This document shows, piece by piece, positions 28,165 to 39,385 of a stretch of DNA of 64,000 nucleotides. The stretch is from Enterobacillus tribolii (GTDB lineage Bacteria; Pseudomonadota; Gammaproteobacteria; Enterobacterales; Enterobacteriaceae): assembly GCF_003363015.1 (NCBI RefSeq), contig NZ_QRAP01000001.1, forward strand, positions 605,162 to 669,161, read 5' to 3'. The notes beneath the pieces were generated by a model. The model did no database searches and was not told the origin of the DNA. It saw only the letters and a program-made list of their open reading frames with translations. Position 1 is the stretch's first letter, and each line of letters begins with the position of its first letter. The translations under genes were made by a program, and so were the position numbers.

Positions 28165-28799
28165 GATTTTTCTCCTGCGCAGCGCGGCAGGGCGTCCAGT
28201 TGCCCGTGGGCGGACTGCAAAAACGCCGCTGTACGGCGAACTTCATTCACGACCGCGCGCGGGGTGATGGTCGCGCCGGTGAACTGGTCAAACTGTCCGC
28301 CGTCTTTCTTTACCTGCCAGGCGGGGTCATTTTCGCCCTGAACGATTTTATCGCGCAGGCTGTCGATCCAACCAGAAATACGGATGTCAATTTTGTCGCC
28401 CAGCCCCGGCGTTTCGTGATGCTCCAGCACCCGCACGCCCAGCACCTTACCATGAAAATCGGCGGCGACCAGCAGTTGAATGGCGCCGGAATAGCCGTCG
28501 GGCGCGGTGCTTTCTACCACGGCGGCAACCGGCTCATCGCCGTTACGCGCCAGATATAACCGGTGCGGCGCGGTGCCTCCCTGGCGGGGATCGGTGACCA
28601 GGTAACAGGCTTCCTGCAACGCATTATTATAGAGCGTGGGCGAGATGACCTGATCAAACAGCTTTTGTTGCTGAATTTCCGCCTGCCTGGCGATGGTTCC
28701 CTGCGTCAGTTGATTCACCACGGCAGTCAGGCCGGTCGCCATGGCGGCGAAAACGGCCAGCGTGATACCGTGGCGGCGCATCGTGGTCAGCATTTTCAT
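28161..28799 (-). CDS. rsxG: Rsx complex FMN subunit RsxG
   Basis: A 212-residue subunit with one N-terminal membrane helix and an FMN-binding domain in the periplasm. The covalent FMN site is the threonine of [12 protein letters not shown], the Rnf/Nqr S/TGAT motif. [16 protein letters not shown] is the other conserved stretch. It lies between rsxD and rsxE with a four-base overlap downstream. Confidence 0.95.
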   Translation of the reverse strand: MKMLTTMRRHGITLAVFAAMATGLTAVVNQLTQGTIARQAEIQQQKLFDQVISPTLYNNALQEACYLVTDPRQGGTAPHRLYLARNGDEPVAAVVESTAPDGYSGAIQLLVAADFHGKVLGVRVLEHHETPGLGDKIDIRISGWIDSLRDKIVQGENDPAWQVKKDGGQFDQFTGATITPRAVVNEVRRTAAFLQSAHGQLDALPRCAGEKS

Positions 28800-28804
28800 C
28801 CTCC

Positions 28805-29857
28805 TCAGCGATGGCCGTAAGCGCGCGGCTTGGTGTAATGGTCAATCAGCGGCACGGTGATATTCGCCAGCAGCACGGCAAAGGCCACGCCGTCCGGGTA
28901 ACCGCCATAGGTACGGATAACCCAGACCAGCGCGCCGATCAGCGCCCCGAAAATCAGACGCCCGCGCGGTGTGGTCGATGCCGTGACCGGGTCAGTGGCG
29001 ATAAAGAATGCGCCCAGCATGGTGGCGCCGGAAAACAGTTCAAGCAACGGCGGCGCGCTTTGTTCCGGTGCGAAATGCCAGCCGAGCAGGGAGCACAGCG
29101 CCAGTGCCAGCAGAAAGCTGACGGGGATTTGCCAGTGGATCATCCGGCGCAGCAGCAGAAAAAGACCGCCCAGCAGATAGCCAAGGTTCACCCACTGCCA
29201 TCCCAGACCGGCCAACTCTCCCTGGTAAATCGGCTGGCGTAATATGTCGGCTACGTTGCCGCCGGCGCGCAGCGTGGTTTTCAGGTTATCCAGCGGCGTC
29301 GCCTGACTCACGCCGTCGACGCCCAGCATCAGTTGGTGCATGTCGTAGCCGGCCGCGGTATGGCCGCTGAAGATAACCGCCAGCGCATCGGTGAAGTCGG
29401 GCGGCGTCGCCATCAGTTCTTGTGGCGGCAGCCAGGCGGTCATTTGCACCGGGAATGAAATCAGCAGGACGACATAACCGATCATTGCCGGGTTGAAGGG
29501 GTTTTGCCCCAGTCCGCCATACAGTTGCTTGGCGATAATGATGGCGAACAGCGTACCGAGGATCACCATCCACCACGGCGCCAGCGGCGGCAGGCTGACG
29601 CCCAGCAGCAAGGCGGTAAGCAGGGCGGAATTGTCGCCCAGCGTAGCGATAATCGGTTTCCGACGCAGCCGCATGACCAGGCCTTCAGCCGCCAGGGCGG
29701 TGATCATCGCCAGCGCGATTTGAATCAGCGTGCCATAACCGAAGAAGTGAACCTGCGCCGCAGCGCCGGGAATGCAGGCCAGAATAACCCACAACATAAT
29801 GCGCTGCGTGCTTTGCCGGTTATGGGTAAAGGGTGAACTGGCGATACGAAAGGCCAT
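28805..29857 (-). CDS. rsxD: Rsx complex FMN subunit RsxD
   Basis: A 350-residue integral membrane subunit related to NqrB/RnfD, with about nine or ten helices. The covalent flavin site is in [20 protein letters not shown] (threonine of SGAT). It also shows the family segment [16 protein letters not shown]. It ends 5 bases before rsxG begins and starts immediately after the rsxC stop. Confidence 0.95.
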   Translation of the reverse strand: MAFRIASSPFTHNRQSTQRIMLWVILACIPGAAAQVHFFGYGTLIQIALAMITALAAEGLVMRLRRKPIIATLGDNSALLTALLLGVSLPPLAPWWMVILGTLFAIIIAKQLYGGLGQNPFNPAMIGYVVLLISFPVQMTAWLPPQELMATPPDFTDALAVIFSGHTAAGYDMHQLMLGVDGVSQATPLDNLKTTLRAGGNVADILRQPIYQGELAGLGWQWVNLGYLLGGLFLLLRRMIHWQIPVSFLLALALCSLLGWHFAPEQSAPPLLELFSGATMLGAFFIATDPVTASTTPRGRLIFGALIGALVWVIRTYGGYPDGVAFAVLLANITVPLIDHYTKPRAYGHR

Positions 29858-31960
29858 TTATTCCTCGTTTTGTTCGGTGGACGACATGGCCGCTTTTTTC
29901 GCTTTCACGCGGGCGATGGCAGCGGCCACGGCGGCTTTACGCGGATCGGCGTCGCCAGCTGGTTCTTGCACCGGAGCCGGTTCCTGTTGTGCTGCTTTCT
30001 TCGCCTTAGCGCGTGCGATGGCGGCAGCTACGGCGGCCTTGCGTGGATCGATATCGTCAGCGGGCTCCTGCGCCGGGTTGGACTCTTGCTGCGCTGCTTT
30101 CTTCGCCTTAGCACGGGCGATGGCGGCAGCTACGGCGGCCTTGCGTGGATCAGCATCATCTGCGGGATCTTGCGCCGGAGCCGGTTCCTGCTGTGTCGCT
30201 TTCTTTGCCTTCGCGCGGGCGATGGCAGCGGCCACGGCAGCCTTACGTGGATCGTCTGCAGTATGTGGCGGTGTCACGGAATCGGCAGCATCCTGTTTTT
30301 TCGCTTTAGCCCTGGCAATGGCCGCCGCTAGCGCAGCTTTGCGTGAATCGCCATCATTTGCCGGGCCGGAATGCAGGGCATGAATCGCGTCACGCGGCGC
30401 GTTCAACGGCTGCATAACCGGCGACGCGTTCGCATCGCCTGCCTGCCGTTGGCTGCGCACCCGCTCCAGCGCAGCCTGCACGATCGCTTTATCAGAATCA
30501 GCCACGGTGACTGCCGCCTGTTTGTGACGCAATTCCCGGGCCTGTTTTTCCCGCTCCAGCCGTTCCTGCCTAGCCTCGAAACGAATTTTTGCCTGTGCGG
30601 CACGTTCCGAGTCCTGATCTAACAGGCGAATTTCTGCTTTTTCCTTACGGTAATACTGCACCAGCGGAATGTTGCTGGGGCAAACGTAAGCACAGGCGCC
30701 GCATTCGATACAGTCAAACAAATGGTGCTGGCGTGCCTTTTCGTGTTCTTCCCCGCGGCTGAACCAGTAAAGCTGCTGCGGCAATAGTCCCGCCGGGCAG
30801 GCGTCTGCGCATTTCCCGCAACGGATACAGGATTGCTCCTCCTCCGGTTCGCTGAACTCCGTCCTGGACGGCGTGAGCAGGCAGTTGGTGATCTTCACCA
30901 CCGGTACGTCCAGCCGTGACAGCGTAAAGCCCATCAGCGGCCCGCCCATGATGACCATGGGAGTACGATCTTCCGCCACAAAACCGCCGGCCTGCAACAG
31001 GTGCTTGACCGGCGTACCCAGCAACGCCCAAACGTTGCCCGGTTGTTTCATCAGTTCGCCGCTCAGGGTGACCACGCGTTCAATCAACGGCTCGCCGTCA
31101 AGTACGGCCCGTTTAATGGCGAAAACGGTGCCGACGTTCTGCATCAGAACGCCGATGGAGGCAGAGTGTTTGCCGAACGGCACCTCTTTCCCGGTCAGGA
31201 TACGGGTGAGTTGCTTCGCGCCGCCGGACGGGTATTTGGTGGGTATCACCCGCAGGCTGATGGCGTCATGGTCTTTCAGCGCCTGGCGCAGGGCGGCGAT
31301 GGCTTCGGGCTTGTTGTCCTCAATGCCGATCAGGGTGCGTTCCGGCGTCAGGATATGACGCAGGATTTCACAGCCGGTGATAATCTCTGCGGCGTGCTCC
31401 TGCATCAGGCGATCGTCGGCGGTAATGTAGGGTTCGCACTCCGCCGCGTTGATAATCAGGGTCGTGATCCGTTGTTGTCCGCCGGCCAGTTTGGGCGCGG
31501 TGGGAAAACCTGCGCCGCCCAGGCCGGCGATGCCTGCCTGACGGATGATCTCAATCAGTTCCGGCGGCGTCAGGGCATGGAAATCTGCGACGGGATGACG
31601 CTCGCACCAACAATCTTCGCCGTCCGGCGTCAGCGTGATGCACAGCTCGCTCAGGCCGGAGGGATGAGCGACGACGTGGGGCGCAATGGCGGTGATGGTG
31701 CCGGAGGTCGAAGCATGAACCGGCAACATACGGCCGCTGCCGCGCGTCAGCGGCTGGCCCTTCAGCACATGATCGCCGGGGCTGACCAACAGTTCGCCTT
31801 CCGGTCCGAGATGCTGTTGCAGCGGGATCATCATCACCGGCGGCAAAGCAAGACGGCGCAACGGCGCGCGGCTTGATTGCAGCTTCATCTCTGGGGGATG
31901 AATGCCGCCGTTAAAGTCCCATAACCGTTCCCGTCTGAATGCGGAGAATAACTTAAACAT
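29858..31960 (-). CDS. rsxC: Rsx complex NADH-side subunit RsxC
   Basis: A 700-residue peripheral subunit like RnfC. The N-terminal NqrA/RnfC domain begins [19 protein letters not shown] and has the glycine motif [13 protein letters not shown] and a SLBB segment. Two [4Fe-4S] motifs follow: [14 protein letters not shown] and [14 protein letters not shown]. The last 190 residues are Lys/Ala-rich and include five copies of a [18 protein letters not shown] unit. The start at 31960 aligns with E. coli RsxC and overlaps the rsxB stop by 8 bases; a longer frame exists upstream inside rsxB. Confidence 0.94.
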   Translation of the reverse strand: MFKLFSAFRRERLWDFNGGIHPPEMKLQSSRAPLRRLALPPVMMIPLQQHLGPEGELLVSPGDHVLKGQPLTRGSGRMLPVHASTSGTITAIAPHVVAHPSGLSELCITLTPDGEDCWCERHPVADFHALTPPELIEIIRQAGIAGLGGAGFPTAPKLAGGQQRITTLIINAAECEPYITADDRLMQEHAAEIITGCEILRHILTPERTLIGIEDNKPEAIAALRQALKDHDAISLRVIPTKYPSGGAKQLTRILTGKEVPFGKHSASIGVLMQNVGTVFAIKRAVLDGEPLIERVVTLSGELMKQPGNVWALLGTPVKHLLQAGGFVAEDRTPMVIMGGPLMGFTLSRLDVPVVKITNCLLTPSRTEFSEPEEEQSCIRCGKCADACPAGLLPQQLYWFSRGEEHEKARQHHLFDCIECGACAYVCPSNIPLVQYYRKEKAEIRLLDQDSERAAQAKIRFEARQERLEREKQARELRHKQAAVTVADSDKAIVQAALERVRSQRQAGDANASPVMQPLNAPRDAIHALHSGPANDGDSRKAALAAAIARAKAKKQDAADSVTPPHTADDPRKAAVAAAIARAKAKKATQQEPAPAQDPADDADPRKAAVAAAIARAKAKKAAQQESNPAQEPADDIDPRKAAVAAAIARAKAKKAAQQEPAPVQEPAGDADPRKAAVAAAIARVKAKKAAMSSTEQNEE
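29891..30352 (-). repeat. Tandem coding repeats in the rsxC C-terminus
   Basis: Five in-frame units of about 57 conserved bases encoding D(P/S)RKAA(V/L)[11 protein letters not shown], spaced 96-102 bases apart by variable Gln/Pro/Asp-rich linkers. Similar repeats with variable copy number are known in E. coli RsxC. Near-identity between units invites copy-number change. Confidence 0.85.
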
Positions 31961-32591
31961 GCTGTTCGACTTCCCTGAGCGGCGCGGTCTGTTGACGGGG
32001 GGCAATGTAAACGGAAACAGGCGCGCTTGGCTCAATGGTGCGGACCGGGATCGTATTCAGGTCCCAGCGCCAGGTTGACGGCGTCGGTTCGACGGGGCGC
32101 AGGGTGATGCAGTCGGTAGGGCAAGGCGCTACGCACAGGTTACAGCCGGTGCAGAGATCGCTCACCACGGTATGCACCGCGCGGGTGCTGCCGATGATGG
32201 CGTCAACCGGGCAAGCCTGGATGCACTTGGTGCAGCCGATGCAGTTGCCTTCGTCGATCAGGGCAATCAGCCGCACTGGCTCGGCCGAAACGGCGTCGCC
32301 GTCAATCGGTTGCGGCTCGATAGCCAGCAGATCCGCCAGCTTCAGCATCACCTGCTCGCCGCCGGGGGCGCATTTATTGATTTTTTCCCCGTTGTTGCAG
32401 ACCGCTTCCGCATAGGGGCGGCAGCCGGGGTAGCCGCACTGACCACACTGGCTCTGCGGCAGCAGGGCATCGGCCTGTTCCACGATGGGGTCGGCCTCCA
32501 CGGCGAAACGGCGGGCGGCAAAGCCCAGAATAATGCCGGAGACCAGGGCGATGGCGCTGATGGCGACAATAGCTGTCCATAATGCGTTCAT
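31953..32591 (-). CDS. rsxB: Rsx complex ferredoxin-like subunit RsxB
   Basis: A 212-residue membrane-anchored Fe-S protein. An N-terminal hydrophobic helix leads to a CxxCGYPGC-type Fe-S motif ([17 protein letters not shown]) and two ferredoxin [4Fe-4S] motifs ([14 protein letters not shown] and [15 protein letters not shown]). It is the Rnf/Rsx subunit that passes electrons toward the final acceptor. It overlaps rsxC by eight bases and rsxA by one. Confidence 0.96.
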   Translation of the reverse strand: MNALWTAIVAISAIALVSGIILGFAARRFAVEADPIVEQADALLPQSQCGQCGYPGCRPYAEAVCNNGEKINKCAPGGEQVMLKLADLLAIEPQPIDGDAVSAEPVRLIALIDEGNCIGCTKCIQACPVDAIIGSTRAVHTVVSDLCTGCNLCVAPCPTDCITLRPVEPTPSTWRWDLNTIPVRTIEPSAPVSVYIAPRQQTAPLREVEQHV

Positions 32592-33172
32592 CAGAATTTC
32601 ACCAGACCGGTAAAGCCCATAAAGGCGAGCGACATCAGCCCGGCGGTAATTAAGGCGATGGATGAACCGCGGAACGGCGCGGGAACGTCGGCGACCGCCA
32701 GGCGTTCGCGAATGGCGGCGAATAACACCATCACCAGCGAAAAACCGGCCGCAGCGCTGAAACCGTAGACGGCGGACTGCATGAAGTTGTGCGACTGATT
32801 CACGTTAAGCAGCGCAACGCCGAGCACGGCGCAGTTGGTGGTGATCAGCGGCAGGAAGATCCCCAGCAAACGGTACAGCGCCGGGCTGGTTTTCCGCACC
32901 ACCAGTTCTGTGAACTGAACCACGACGGCGATAACCAGAATAAACGCCAGGGTGCGCAGATATTCCAGCGCCAGAGGGACCAGAATGAACGTGTTGACGG
33001 CCCAGGCGCACACGGAAGCCAGGGTTAACACGAACGTGGTGGCCAGCCCCATACCAATGGCCGTTTCCAGTTTTTTCGACACGCCCATAAACGGGCACAG
33101 GCCGAGAAATTTGACTAAAACGAAGTTATTGACCAGAACGGTACCGACCAGTAACAGCAGATAATCGGTCAT
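32591..33172 (-). CDS. rsxA: Rsx complex membrane subunit RsxA
   Basis: A 193-residue, six-helix membrane protein, first gene of the rsx operon and paralogous to RsxE. It has the conserved [17 protein letters not shown] and [15 protein letters not shown] segments, the pseudo-symmetric cysteines proposed to hold an Fe-S cluster in Rnf/Nqr systems. The 207-bp gap to ydgK upstream should contain the operon promoter. Confidence 0.96.
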   Translation of the reverse strand: MTDYLLLLVGTVLVNNFVLVKFLGLCPFMGVSKKLETAIGMGLATTFVLTLASVCAWAVNTFILVPLALEYLRTLAFILVIAVVVQFTELVVRKTSPALYRLLGIFLPLITTNCAVLGVALLNVNQSHNFMQSAVYGFSAAAGFSLVMVLFAAIRERLAVADVPAPFRGSSIALITAGLMSLAFMGFTGLVKF

Positions 33173-33379
33173 TACGTTACCTAACAGAAGAAAAACCGCC
33201 GTATTATCGGCGCTTATGGGCCGGACGACAACTGATGAAACGCAGGGTTATTTCGATGCCATCCCTAAGCCATGCTCACGATAATGAGAAAACCTTAATT
33301 CAACACTTCCGTGAATAATAACATGAAGGGGGATAAACGAATAAATACCCCTTTTGCACGGTTTTGCGTGAAATGTGGC

Positions 33380-33814
33380 TTATGGCTCAATAAATGTCTT
33401 TTTTACCCGCTCAGAGCGCTTGATATAAGGCACAAACAGTGCTGCGCCCAGCAGGGTAATAAACAGGTTGCGCAGGGCGATGGCGTCTGACACCGGGGCA
33501 AATGCAAAGGTTTTCAATGCCAGTAGCAGCATCAGCAGCAGCCAGATGATGAAATGCTTCGGAAAACGGCGGGAACGCTTGCCATACAGCAACAGCAGCC
33601 AAAAAGTGTACATCCAGATCAACACCGTGGTGACGAAAGAAATATACCACTGAACGGAAAACGCCTGGCTGTTCGCCAGCAGTTGTGAACGGGTTTCCGG
33701 CAGCACGACGGTCATGACGTAGATGATCAGCATCAGGCTGGAGCTGAGCAGCACCAGCAATAAATACACCATCGGGGCAAACAGCCAGCCGCCAAGCAGA
33801 GAAGGTTTAGACAT
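33380..33814 (-). CDS. ydgK: DUF2569 membrane protein YdgK
   Basis: A 144-residue inner-membrane protein with four predicted helices and the DUF2569 layout (LLGGWLFAPMVYLLL at the start, a basic RSRRFPKHFIIWLL before helix 3). It precedes rsxA in the same direction as in E. coli. The function is unknown. In E. coli the next genes upstream are cnu and blr; here fhs follows instead. Confidence 0.85.
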   Translation of the reverse strand: MSKPSLLGGWLFAPMVYLLLVLLSSSLMLIIYVMTVVLPETRSQLLANSQAFSVQWYISFVTTVLIWMYTFWLLLLYGKRSRRFPKHFIIWLLLMLLLALKTFAFAPVSDAIALRNLFITLLGAALFVPYIKRSERVKKTFIEP

Positions 33815-33889
33815 CTGTTTCCAGCCTTAATATCAGGCTCCCCGCAGGGAGCCGGGTAATGAGATAACGACCGCAGCCAAAAATATTCC

Positions 33890-35605
33890 TCAGCTTAATC
33901 CTCGGATGTTTCCGGCGCTATCAATATCGATGTGCCGGTAAGCCGGCTGTGTGCTCAGCCCGGGCATCGTAACGATATTTCCGGCATAGACGCGGATAAA
34001 ACCGGCGCCGGCGCACACTTCCAGCGCGCTTACCGGAATGACGAAACCATGCGGCACGTTTTTCAGCGCGGAATCGGCGCTGATCGACAACGGCGTTTTC
34101 GCCATGCAGAGCGGTAAATGGCCGAACCCACGGCGTTCCAAATCGTCGAGCGTTTCCTGAGCCTGCACGCTCAGTTCCGCGCATTCCGCGCCGTACCCCT
34201 GACGAACCAGTTGCTGAATTTTTTCCGCCAGCGGCAACGTGTCGGGATACAACAGCGTGACCTCGCCGGTTTCGCGGCAGGCGGCGACAACGCATTCAGC
34301 CAGGCGGGAGGTGCCTTTGCCGCCGCAGGCGAAGGCGTCGCTGACTTCCACGCCGAATGCGCCGCGGGAAAGGGCGAATTCGCGTACGTAAGACAGTTCT
34401 TCGGCGCTGTCTTCCGGGAAGCGGTTAATGGCGACCACGACCGGCAGCCCGTAGCGGCGGGCGTTGGCGATGTGCCAGCCCAGATTGGCGCATCCTTCGG
34501 CCAGCAGGGGAAGGTTGGCGTGACGCACCTCATCGGGCAGCGATTGCCCCGGCTTCATATTGAATTTGCCGCTGTTTGCTTTCAGGCTGCGCAAGGTTGC
34601 GACCAGCACGATGCAGGACGGCGCAATGCCTGCCTGGCGGTATTTGATGCTGAAGAATTTCTCCATGCCCATATCGGAGCCGAAACCGGCCTCCGTCACC
34701 ACGTAGTCGGCCATCTGCAACGCCATGCGGTCCGCCAGCACGGAGGAATTGCCGTGCGCGATGTTGGCGAAGGGGCCGGCATGGATCAGCACCGGCGTAT
34801 TTTCGCTGGTTTGCATCAGGTTAGGGTGAATGGCGTCGCGCATCAGCACAGTCATGGCGCCGGCCACCTCCAGGTCCTCCGCAGTAATGGCGTGACCCTG
34901 TAACGAATAGGCGAGAATAATGCGACCAATGCGCTGGCGCATGTCGGCCAGGTCGTTCGTCAGCGCCAGAATAGCCATCAGCTCGGAGGCGGCGGTGATT
35001 TCAAAACCATCGTGACGCGTAACCCCGTTGCTGCCGCCACCGACGCCGATTTCTATTTCTCGCAGCGCGCGGTCATTATGGTCGACGACCCGCTTCCAGA
35101 CCACGCGCCCGGGATCGATATCCAGCCGCGCCATACCGGTGTGTTCGCTGAATTTATCGCCCAGACGTTGTTCATGGAACAAACGGGCGTCAAGCGCCGC
35201 GGCGGCAAGATTATGCGCTGCGGAAATGGCGTGAATGTCGCCGGTGAGGTGCAGATTCAGGCGCTCCATCGGCAAAACCTGCGCTGCGCCGCCACCCGCC
35301 GCACCGCCTTTTACGCCGAAAACCGGCCCCAGGCTGGGCTGCCGGATGCAGGCGATGGCTCGCTGCCCGATGTGGTTGAGACCCTGACTCAGGCCGATGG
35401 TGGTGACGGTTTTTCCTTCGCCCAGCGGCGTCGGCGTAATGCTGGAAACCAGAACCAACCGGCCATTACCGGCGCCGGGGCGCAGGGCGGCAATGTCAAT
35501 TTTTGCGACGTGTTCGCCGTAAGGCATCACGTGGCGGGATTCAATGCCCAGAGCGGCGGCAATCTGGCTGATGGGGCGTAACATTGGGGAAGCGTTGTCG
35601 GTCAT
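33890..35605 (-). CDS. fhs: Formate--tetrahydrofolate ligase
   Basis: A 571-residue cytoplasmic enzyme that makes 10-formyl-tetrahydrofolate from formate, THF and ATP. The ATP-binding P-loop is [13 protein letters not shown] (about residue 60), followed by the family signatures [19 protein letters not shown] and [11 protein letters not shown], and a C-terminal [19 protein letters not shown]. coli lacks fhs, so this is extra one-carbon capacity, useful for purine and initiator-tRNA formylation under anaerobic formate supply. It lies downstream of araA in the same direction, separated by 160 bp and an araA terminator, inside the block that interrupts the E. coli order ydgK-cnu-blr-ydgJ. Confidence 0.94.
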   Translation of the reverse strand: MTDNASPMLRPISQIAAALGIESRHVMPYGEHVAKIDIAALRPGAGNGRLVLVSSITPTPLGEGKTVTTIGLSQGLNHIGQRAIACIRQPSLGPVFGVKGGAAGGGAAQVLPMERLNLHLTGDIHAISAAHNLAAAALDARLFHEQRLGDKFSEHTGMARLDIDPGRVVWKRVVDHNDRALREIEIGVGGGSNGVTRHDGFEITAASELMAILALTNDLADMRQRIGRIILAYSLQGHAITAEDLEVAGAMTVLMRDAIHPNLMQTSENTPVLIHAGPFANIAHGNSSVLADRMALQMADYVVTEAGFGSDMGMEKFFSIKYRQAGIAPSCIVLVATLRSLKANSGKFNMKPGQSLPDEVRHANLPLLAEGCANLGWHIANARRYGLPVVVAINRFPEDSAEELSYVREFALSRGAFGVEVSDAFACGGKGTSRLAECVVAACRETGEVTLLYPDTLPLAEKIQQLVRQGYGAECAELSVQAQETLDDLERRGFGHLPLCMAKTPLSISADSALKNVPHGFVIPVSALEVCAGAGFIRVYAGNIVTMPGLSTQPAYRHIDIDSAGNIRGLS

Positions 35606-35727
35606 CGCGTATCGTAATCCTTAACTGGAAAGCATGGGCCGCAGACCCGGGATAACGTCGCGGCGCATTATGCCACAACGATTAACCGGCCGGTATGTTC
35701 AGGAAGAATTATCCGATGGTGACAGCG

Positions 35728-35759
35728 GGAAAAGCGGGCCTTCTGGTGGCAGAAGGCCC
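35728..35759 (-). terminator. Terminator after araA
   Basis: Nine-bp stem GGGCCTTCT / AGAAGGCCC with a six-base loop, followed on the minus strand by GCTTTTCCC. It begins 6 bases after the araA stop. Confidence 0.7.
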
Positions 35760-35765
35760 GGAAGA

Positions 35766-37265
35766 TCAGCGTTTCAGCGTGTAGTAAGCTTCGTTCCAGC
35801 GGATTTCGTTCTTCAGCGCCGGCAACGTGGTGTTCTCATCAATCAACAGGAACTCAATGCCCTGCATTTCCGCATACAGACGCAGATATTCGGTATTCAG
35901 CGCCTGGGTGAACACGGTGTGGTGCGCACCGCCGGCGATGATCCAGGCTTCCGCGGCAACCGCCAGCGAAGGCTGCGCTTTCCAGATGGCGCGCGCCACC
36001 GGCAGCTTCGGCAGGTCGTGGGGCTGATCGATCGTGTCAACCGTGTTGACCAGCAGGCGGAAACGGTCGCCCAGGTCGATCAGGCTGGCGTTCAGCGCCG
36101 CGCCGGCCGGCGCGCTGAACAGCAAACGCGCGGGGTCAGCTTTGCCGCCGATGCCCAGATGCTGTACGTCCAGCACCGGTTTGCTTTCTTTGGCGATGGA
36201 AGGGCAAACCTCCAGCATATGGGAGCCAACCACCAGATCGTTACCCGGCTGGAAGTTGTAGGTGTAGTCTTCCATAAACGACGTGCCGCCTTTCAGGCCG
36301 CCGGCCATGACTTTCATGATGCGCAGCAGGGCGGCGGTTTTCCAGTCGCCTTCCGCGCCGAAGCCGTAGCCTTGCTGCATCAGGCGCTGAACGGCCAGGC
36401 CGGGCAACTGCTTCAGGCCGTAAAGGTTTTCAAAGGTGGTGGTGAAAGCACGGAATCCGCCTTTTTCGAGGAAATGCTTAATGCCCAGCTCGATACGGGC
36501 GGCGTCGATCAGGTTCTCCCGCTTGCTGCCGCCGGCCTTGACCGCATCGGTCAGAATGTAGCTGGCTTCATATTCTTCTATCAGGGCGTTGATATCCCCC
36601 TGGCTGACGGCATCCACCACCGACACCAAATCGCCCAGCGCATAACCGTTTACGCTGTAACCGAACTGGATCTGCGCGGCGACCTTATCGCCTTCCGTGA
36701 CCGCCACTTCGCGCATGTTGTCGCCGAAGCGCGCCACTTTCAGATGCTGGCCTTCCTGACGGGCGGCCGCCACGCGCATCCAGCGGGCAATGCCTTCGTG
36801 CGCGCGGGCATCTTCCCAGTGACCGGCCACCACGCTGTGTTCCTGGCGCATGCGCGCGCCGATGAAGCCGAACTCACGGCCGCCGTGGGCGGTTTGGTTC
36901 AGGTTCATGAAGTCCATGTCCATGGTGTCCCAGGGGATGTGGGCGTTGAACTGGGTATGGAACTGCAACAGCGGTTTTTCCAGACGCTTCAGGCCGTTAA
37001 TCCACATCTTGGCCGGAGAGAAGGTGTGCAGCCAGACCAACAGGCCGATACAGTTGTCCTGATAGTTGGCGTCGCGGCATAGCGCAGTGATTTCATCGGG
37101 CGTGGTCGCCAGCGGCTTCATCACCAGCTTCACCGGCAGTTTGACGCCGTTCAGGTGCGCAACTACCTGTTCCGCCTGCTGCCTGACCTGTTGCAGGGTT
37201 TTTTCCCCGTACAGATGCTGACTGCCGACGACAAACCAGACTTCATAATGATTGAACAGTTCCAT
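35766..37265 (-). CDS. araA: L-arabinose isomerase AraA
   Basis: A 499-residue Mn-dependent isomerase converting L-arabinose to L-ribulose. The start [20 protein letters not shown] has AGGAG 7 bases upstream. Conserved segments include [18 protein letters not shown], a [15 protein letters not shown] stretch with a metal-site glutamate just before it (FGAEGDWK), and HMLEVCP with a ligand histidine. It is the second gene of araBA, 55 bases after araB. No araD follows; a terminator and then fhs do. Confidence 0.97.
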   Translation of the reverse strand: MELFNHYEVWFVVGSQHLYGEKTLQQVRQQAEQVVAHLNGVKLPVKLVMKPLATTPDEITALCRDANYQDNCIGLLVWLHTFSPAKMWINGLKRLEKPLLQFHTQFNAHIPWDTMDMDFMNLNQTAHGGREFGFIGARMRQEHSVVAGHWEDARAHEGIARWMRVAAARQEGQHLKVARFGDNMREVAVTEGDKVAAQIQFGYSVNGYALGDLVSVVDAVSQGDINALIEEYEASYILTDAVKAGGSKRENLIDAARIELGIKHFLEKGGFRAFTTTFENLYGLKQLPGLAVQRLMQQGYGFGAEGDWKTAALLRIMKVMAGGLKGGTSFMEDYTYNFQPGNDLVVGSHMLEVCPSIAKESKPVLDVQHLGIGGKADPARLLFSAPAGAALNASLIDLGDRFRLLVNTVDTIDQPHDLPKLPVARAIWKAQPSLAVAAEAWIIAGGAHHTVFTQALNTEYLRLYAEMQGIEFLLIDENTTLPALKNEIRWNEAYYTLKR

Positions 37266-37320
37266 AATTACTCCTGGGATCGCGGCCCGCCGCGGCGGGC
37301 CAGTAACGTAACGGGGAAGC

Positions 37321-39000
37321 TCAGGCTTTGGCCGGGGCGGCGTAACAGGGCTCCGCGCTGCGGCACCACTGCTGATAACGTTCATAAAGCTGTTGATAAC
37401 GGGCGACGCGGTTGCTGTCCGGGTGCAAAGTGCTTTCCACCCGGCTGGCCATGTGGCGCTGGGCGGCGGCGATGTCCGGATGCGTCCCGGCGGCCACGGC
37501 GGCGAAAATGGCGGCGCCGAGCGCGCAGCATTGATCGGAAGCGACAATCTGCAATGGGCGGTTCATGACGTCGCAGCACACCTGCATGATCACCGGCGAC
37601 TTGCGCGCGATGCCGCCCAGCGTCAGTACGTTCTCAACCGGAATTCCCTGTTGCTCGAAACACTCCATGATGGCGCGCGCGCCGAACGCGGTAGCGGCGA
37701 TAAAACCGCCGAACAGCGCCGGGGCGTCGCTGCCCAGGTTGAGGTCGGTGATCACGCCTTTCAGGCGCTGGTTGGCGAACGGGGTGCGGCGGCCGTTGAA
37801 CCAGTCCAGCACCACCGGCAGATGTTCCAGATCCGGATTGTCGGCCCAGGCCTGCGTCAGTTGGGGAAGCAGTTGCTGCTCCAGCGCGGCGAACGTTTCC
37901 GCCTGTTGCGGATATTGTTTCGCCGCCTGACGCAGCGGCCAGGCCAGCAGGCGGCTGAACCAGGCATACATGTCGCCGAAGGCGGATTGCCCGGCTTCCA
38001 GGCCGATGTAGCCCGGCACCACGCTGCCGTCCACCTGACCACAAATCCCGGCGATGGTACGGTCGCCGACCACCTCGCGCTCGGCGATCAAAATATCGCA
38101 GGTGGAGGTGCCGATGACTTTCACCAGCGTATAAGGCTGAGCGCCGGCGCCGACGGCGCCCATATGGCAGTCGAATGCACCGCCGGAGAGCACCACGCTT
38201 TCAGGCAGCCCCAGCCGCTGCGCCCACTCCGGGCTGAGCGTGCCGACCGGCAGATCGGCGGTGTGGGTATCGCCGAACAACGGCTGTTGCAGCCGTTCCG
38301 TCAGGCAGGGATCGAGCGCCTGTAAAAACTCACGCGGCGCGATGCCGTTCCAGTCCGGATGCCACAGCGACTTATGCCCGGCGGCACAGCGCCCGCGCCT
38401 GAGATCCTGCGGGCGGGTGGCGCCGGCAAGCAGGGCGGGCACCCAGTCGCACAGCTCAATCCAGGAAACCGCTGCATCGCGCACCGCGGCATCTTCCCGG
38501 CTGACGTGCAGGATCTTGGCCCAAAACCATTCAGAGGAATACACGCCGCCGATATAGCGGGTGTAGTCGGGGAAACTGCCGTCATGGCACAGCCGGTTGA
38601 TCTCTTCAGCCTCGTTGATGGCCGTGTGATCTTTCCACAGCACGAACATAGCGTTGGGGTTATCGGCGAATTCAGGTTTCAGCGCCAGTATCTGGCCGTC
38701 CCCGTCCATCGGGGCGGGGGTAGAGCCGGTTGAATCGACGCCGATGCCGGTGACCGCCGCGCGCTGCGCCGGCGTCATGCGATCGGTGACGGCGCGGATC
38801 GCCTGTTCCAGCGATTCAATATAGTCCAGCGGATGATGGCGGAACTGGTTATGGGACGGCTGACAATATAAGCCCTGCCGCCAGCGGGGGTAGTACACCA
38901 CTTGCGTATCCAGCTCCTGGCCGGTTACGCAATCTACCGCCAGCGATCTTACGGAGTCACTGCCGAAATCAAGTCCGATCGCAATAGGGTTAACGCTCAT
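37321..39000 (-). CDS. araB: L-ribulokinase AraB
   Basis: A 559-residue FGGY-family kinase phosphorylating L-ribulose. The N-terminal phosphate loop is [30 protein letters not shown] follows, and the C-terminal FGGY-type region has [18 protein letters not shown] and ADQ-like [26 protein letters not shown] and GAGGGA precede the ATG. It is the first gene of araBA, divergent from araFGH over a 385-bp control region. Confidence 0.96.
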   Translation of the reverse strand: MSVNPIAIGLDFGSDSVRSLAVDCVTGQELDTQVVYYPRWRQGLYCQPSHNQFRHHPLDYIESLEQAIRAVTDRMTPAQRAAVTGIGVDSTGSTPAPMDGDGQILALKPEFADNPNAMFVLWKDHTAINEAEEINRLCHDGSFPDYTRYIGGVYSSEWFWAKILHVSREDAAVRDAAVSWIELCDWVPALLAGATRPQDLRRGRCAAGHKSLWHPDWNGIAPREFLQALDPCLTERLQQPLFGDTHTADLPVGTLSPEWAQRLGLPESVVLSGGAFDCHMGAVGAGAQPYTLVKVIGTSTCDILIAEREVVGDRTIAGICGQVDGSVVPGYIGLEAGQSAFGDMYAWFSRLLAWPLRQAAKQYPQQAETFAALEQQLLPQLTQAWADNPDLEHLPVVLDWFNGRRTPFANQRLKGVITDLNLGSDAPALFGGFIAATAFGARAIMECFEQQGIPVENVLTLGGIARKSPVIMQVCCDVMNRPLQIVASDQCCALGAAIFAAVAAGTHPDIAAAQRHMASRVESTLHPDSNRVARYQQLYERYQQWCRSAEPCYAAPAKA

Positions 39001-39385
39001 TCCCTCACTCTCCTGTCGCTATGAACCGTTTGTCTTTCAGGCCGGGCCTGAAATCCGTCGGGTATAGATTTCACTGCTGAACAACATAGTGAAAGCGGGA
39101 TCGGCGGGTGAGGAAACGTTAGCTGCAAGTATGTATTTTTCTGCTCTCACAGCCGGTTTTGTGACTGGCTTCAAAACTCATAATGGGGAGTGATTGGCTG
39201 AATATATGCACAAATGAGCTGTAATCTTCCTGTGTGATTTTGATCTGCATTCTGTTACGGATTTGCAGCTAAAACGTTGGCAGCGGACGTCTTTCAAGGT
39301 TCACACGTCCCGCGCTATTTGGTTTTTATTCCGATTACCGCCCGACGTCATTATGACGATAAGTACAAGACCGGAGATTACAAAT
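39001..39385. promoter_or_regulatory. Divergent ara control region (araBA / araFGH)
   Basis: The 385-bp region between araB and araF must hold both promoters and AraC sites. A CRP-like site TGTGA-N6-TCAAA lies at 39160-39175 (second half 4 of 5). TAGC-starting stretches near 39119 and a TTTTTATTCC stretch near 39325-39340 resemble AraC half-sites only loosely; I do not assign them. The araF ribosome binding site is CCGGAGA. Confidence 0.6.

Noticed and set aside
28983-28995. GTGACCGGGTCAG, another near match to matS
   Set aside because: Several consensus positions fail and it lies inside the rsxD coding sequence.
29891-30352. Regularly spaced repeats that could suggest a CRISPR array
   Set aside because: The repeats are in frame inside rsxC, encode a conserved peptide and have no cas genes nearby.
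35634-37082. A 482-codon open frame opposite araA
   Set aside because: Antisense to araA, low-complexity composition and no ribosome binding site; a shadow frame.
37393-38325. Long open frame opposite araB, and similar ones opposite tyrS, pdxY and araG
   Set aside because: All lie fully inside well-recognised genes in the opposite strand and show no family features.
39119-39345. AraC half-sites in the ara control region
   Set aside because: Partial resemblance to TAGC-N7-type half-sites only; not enough to assign individual operators.
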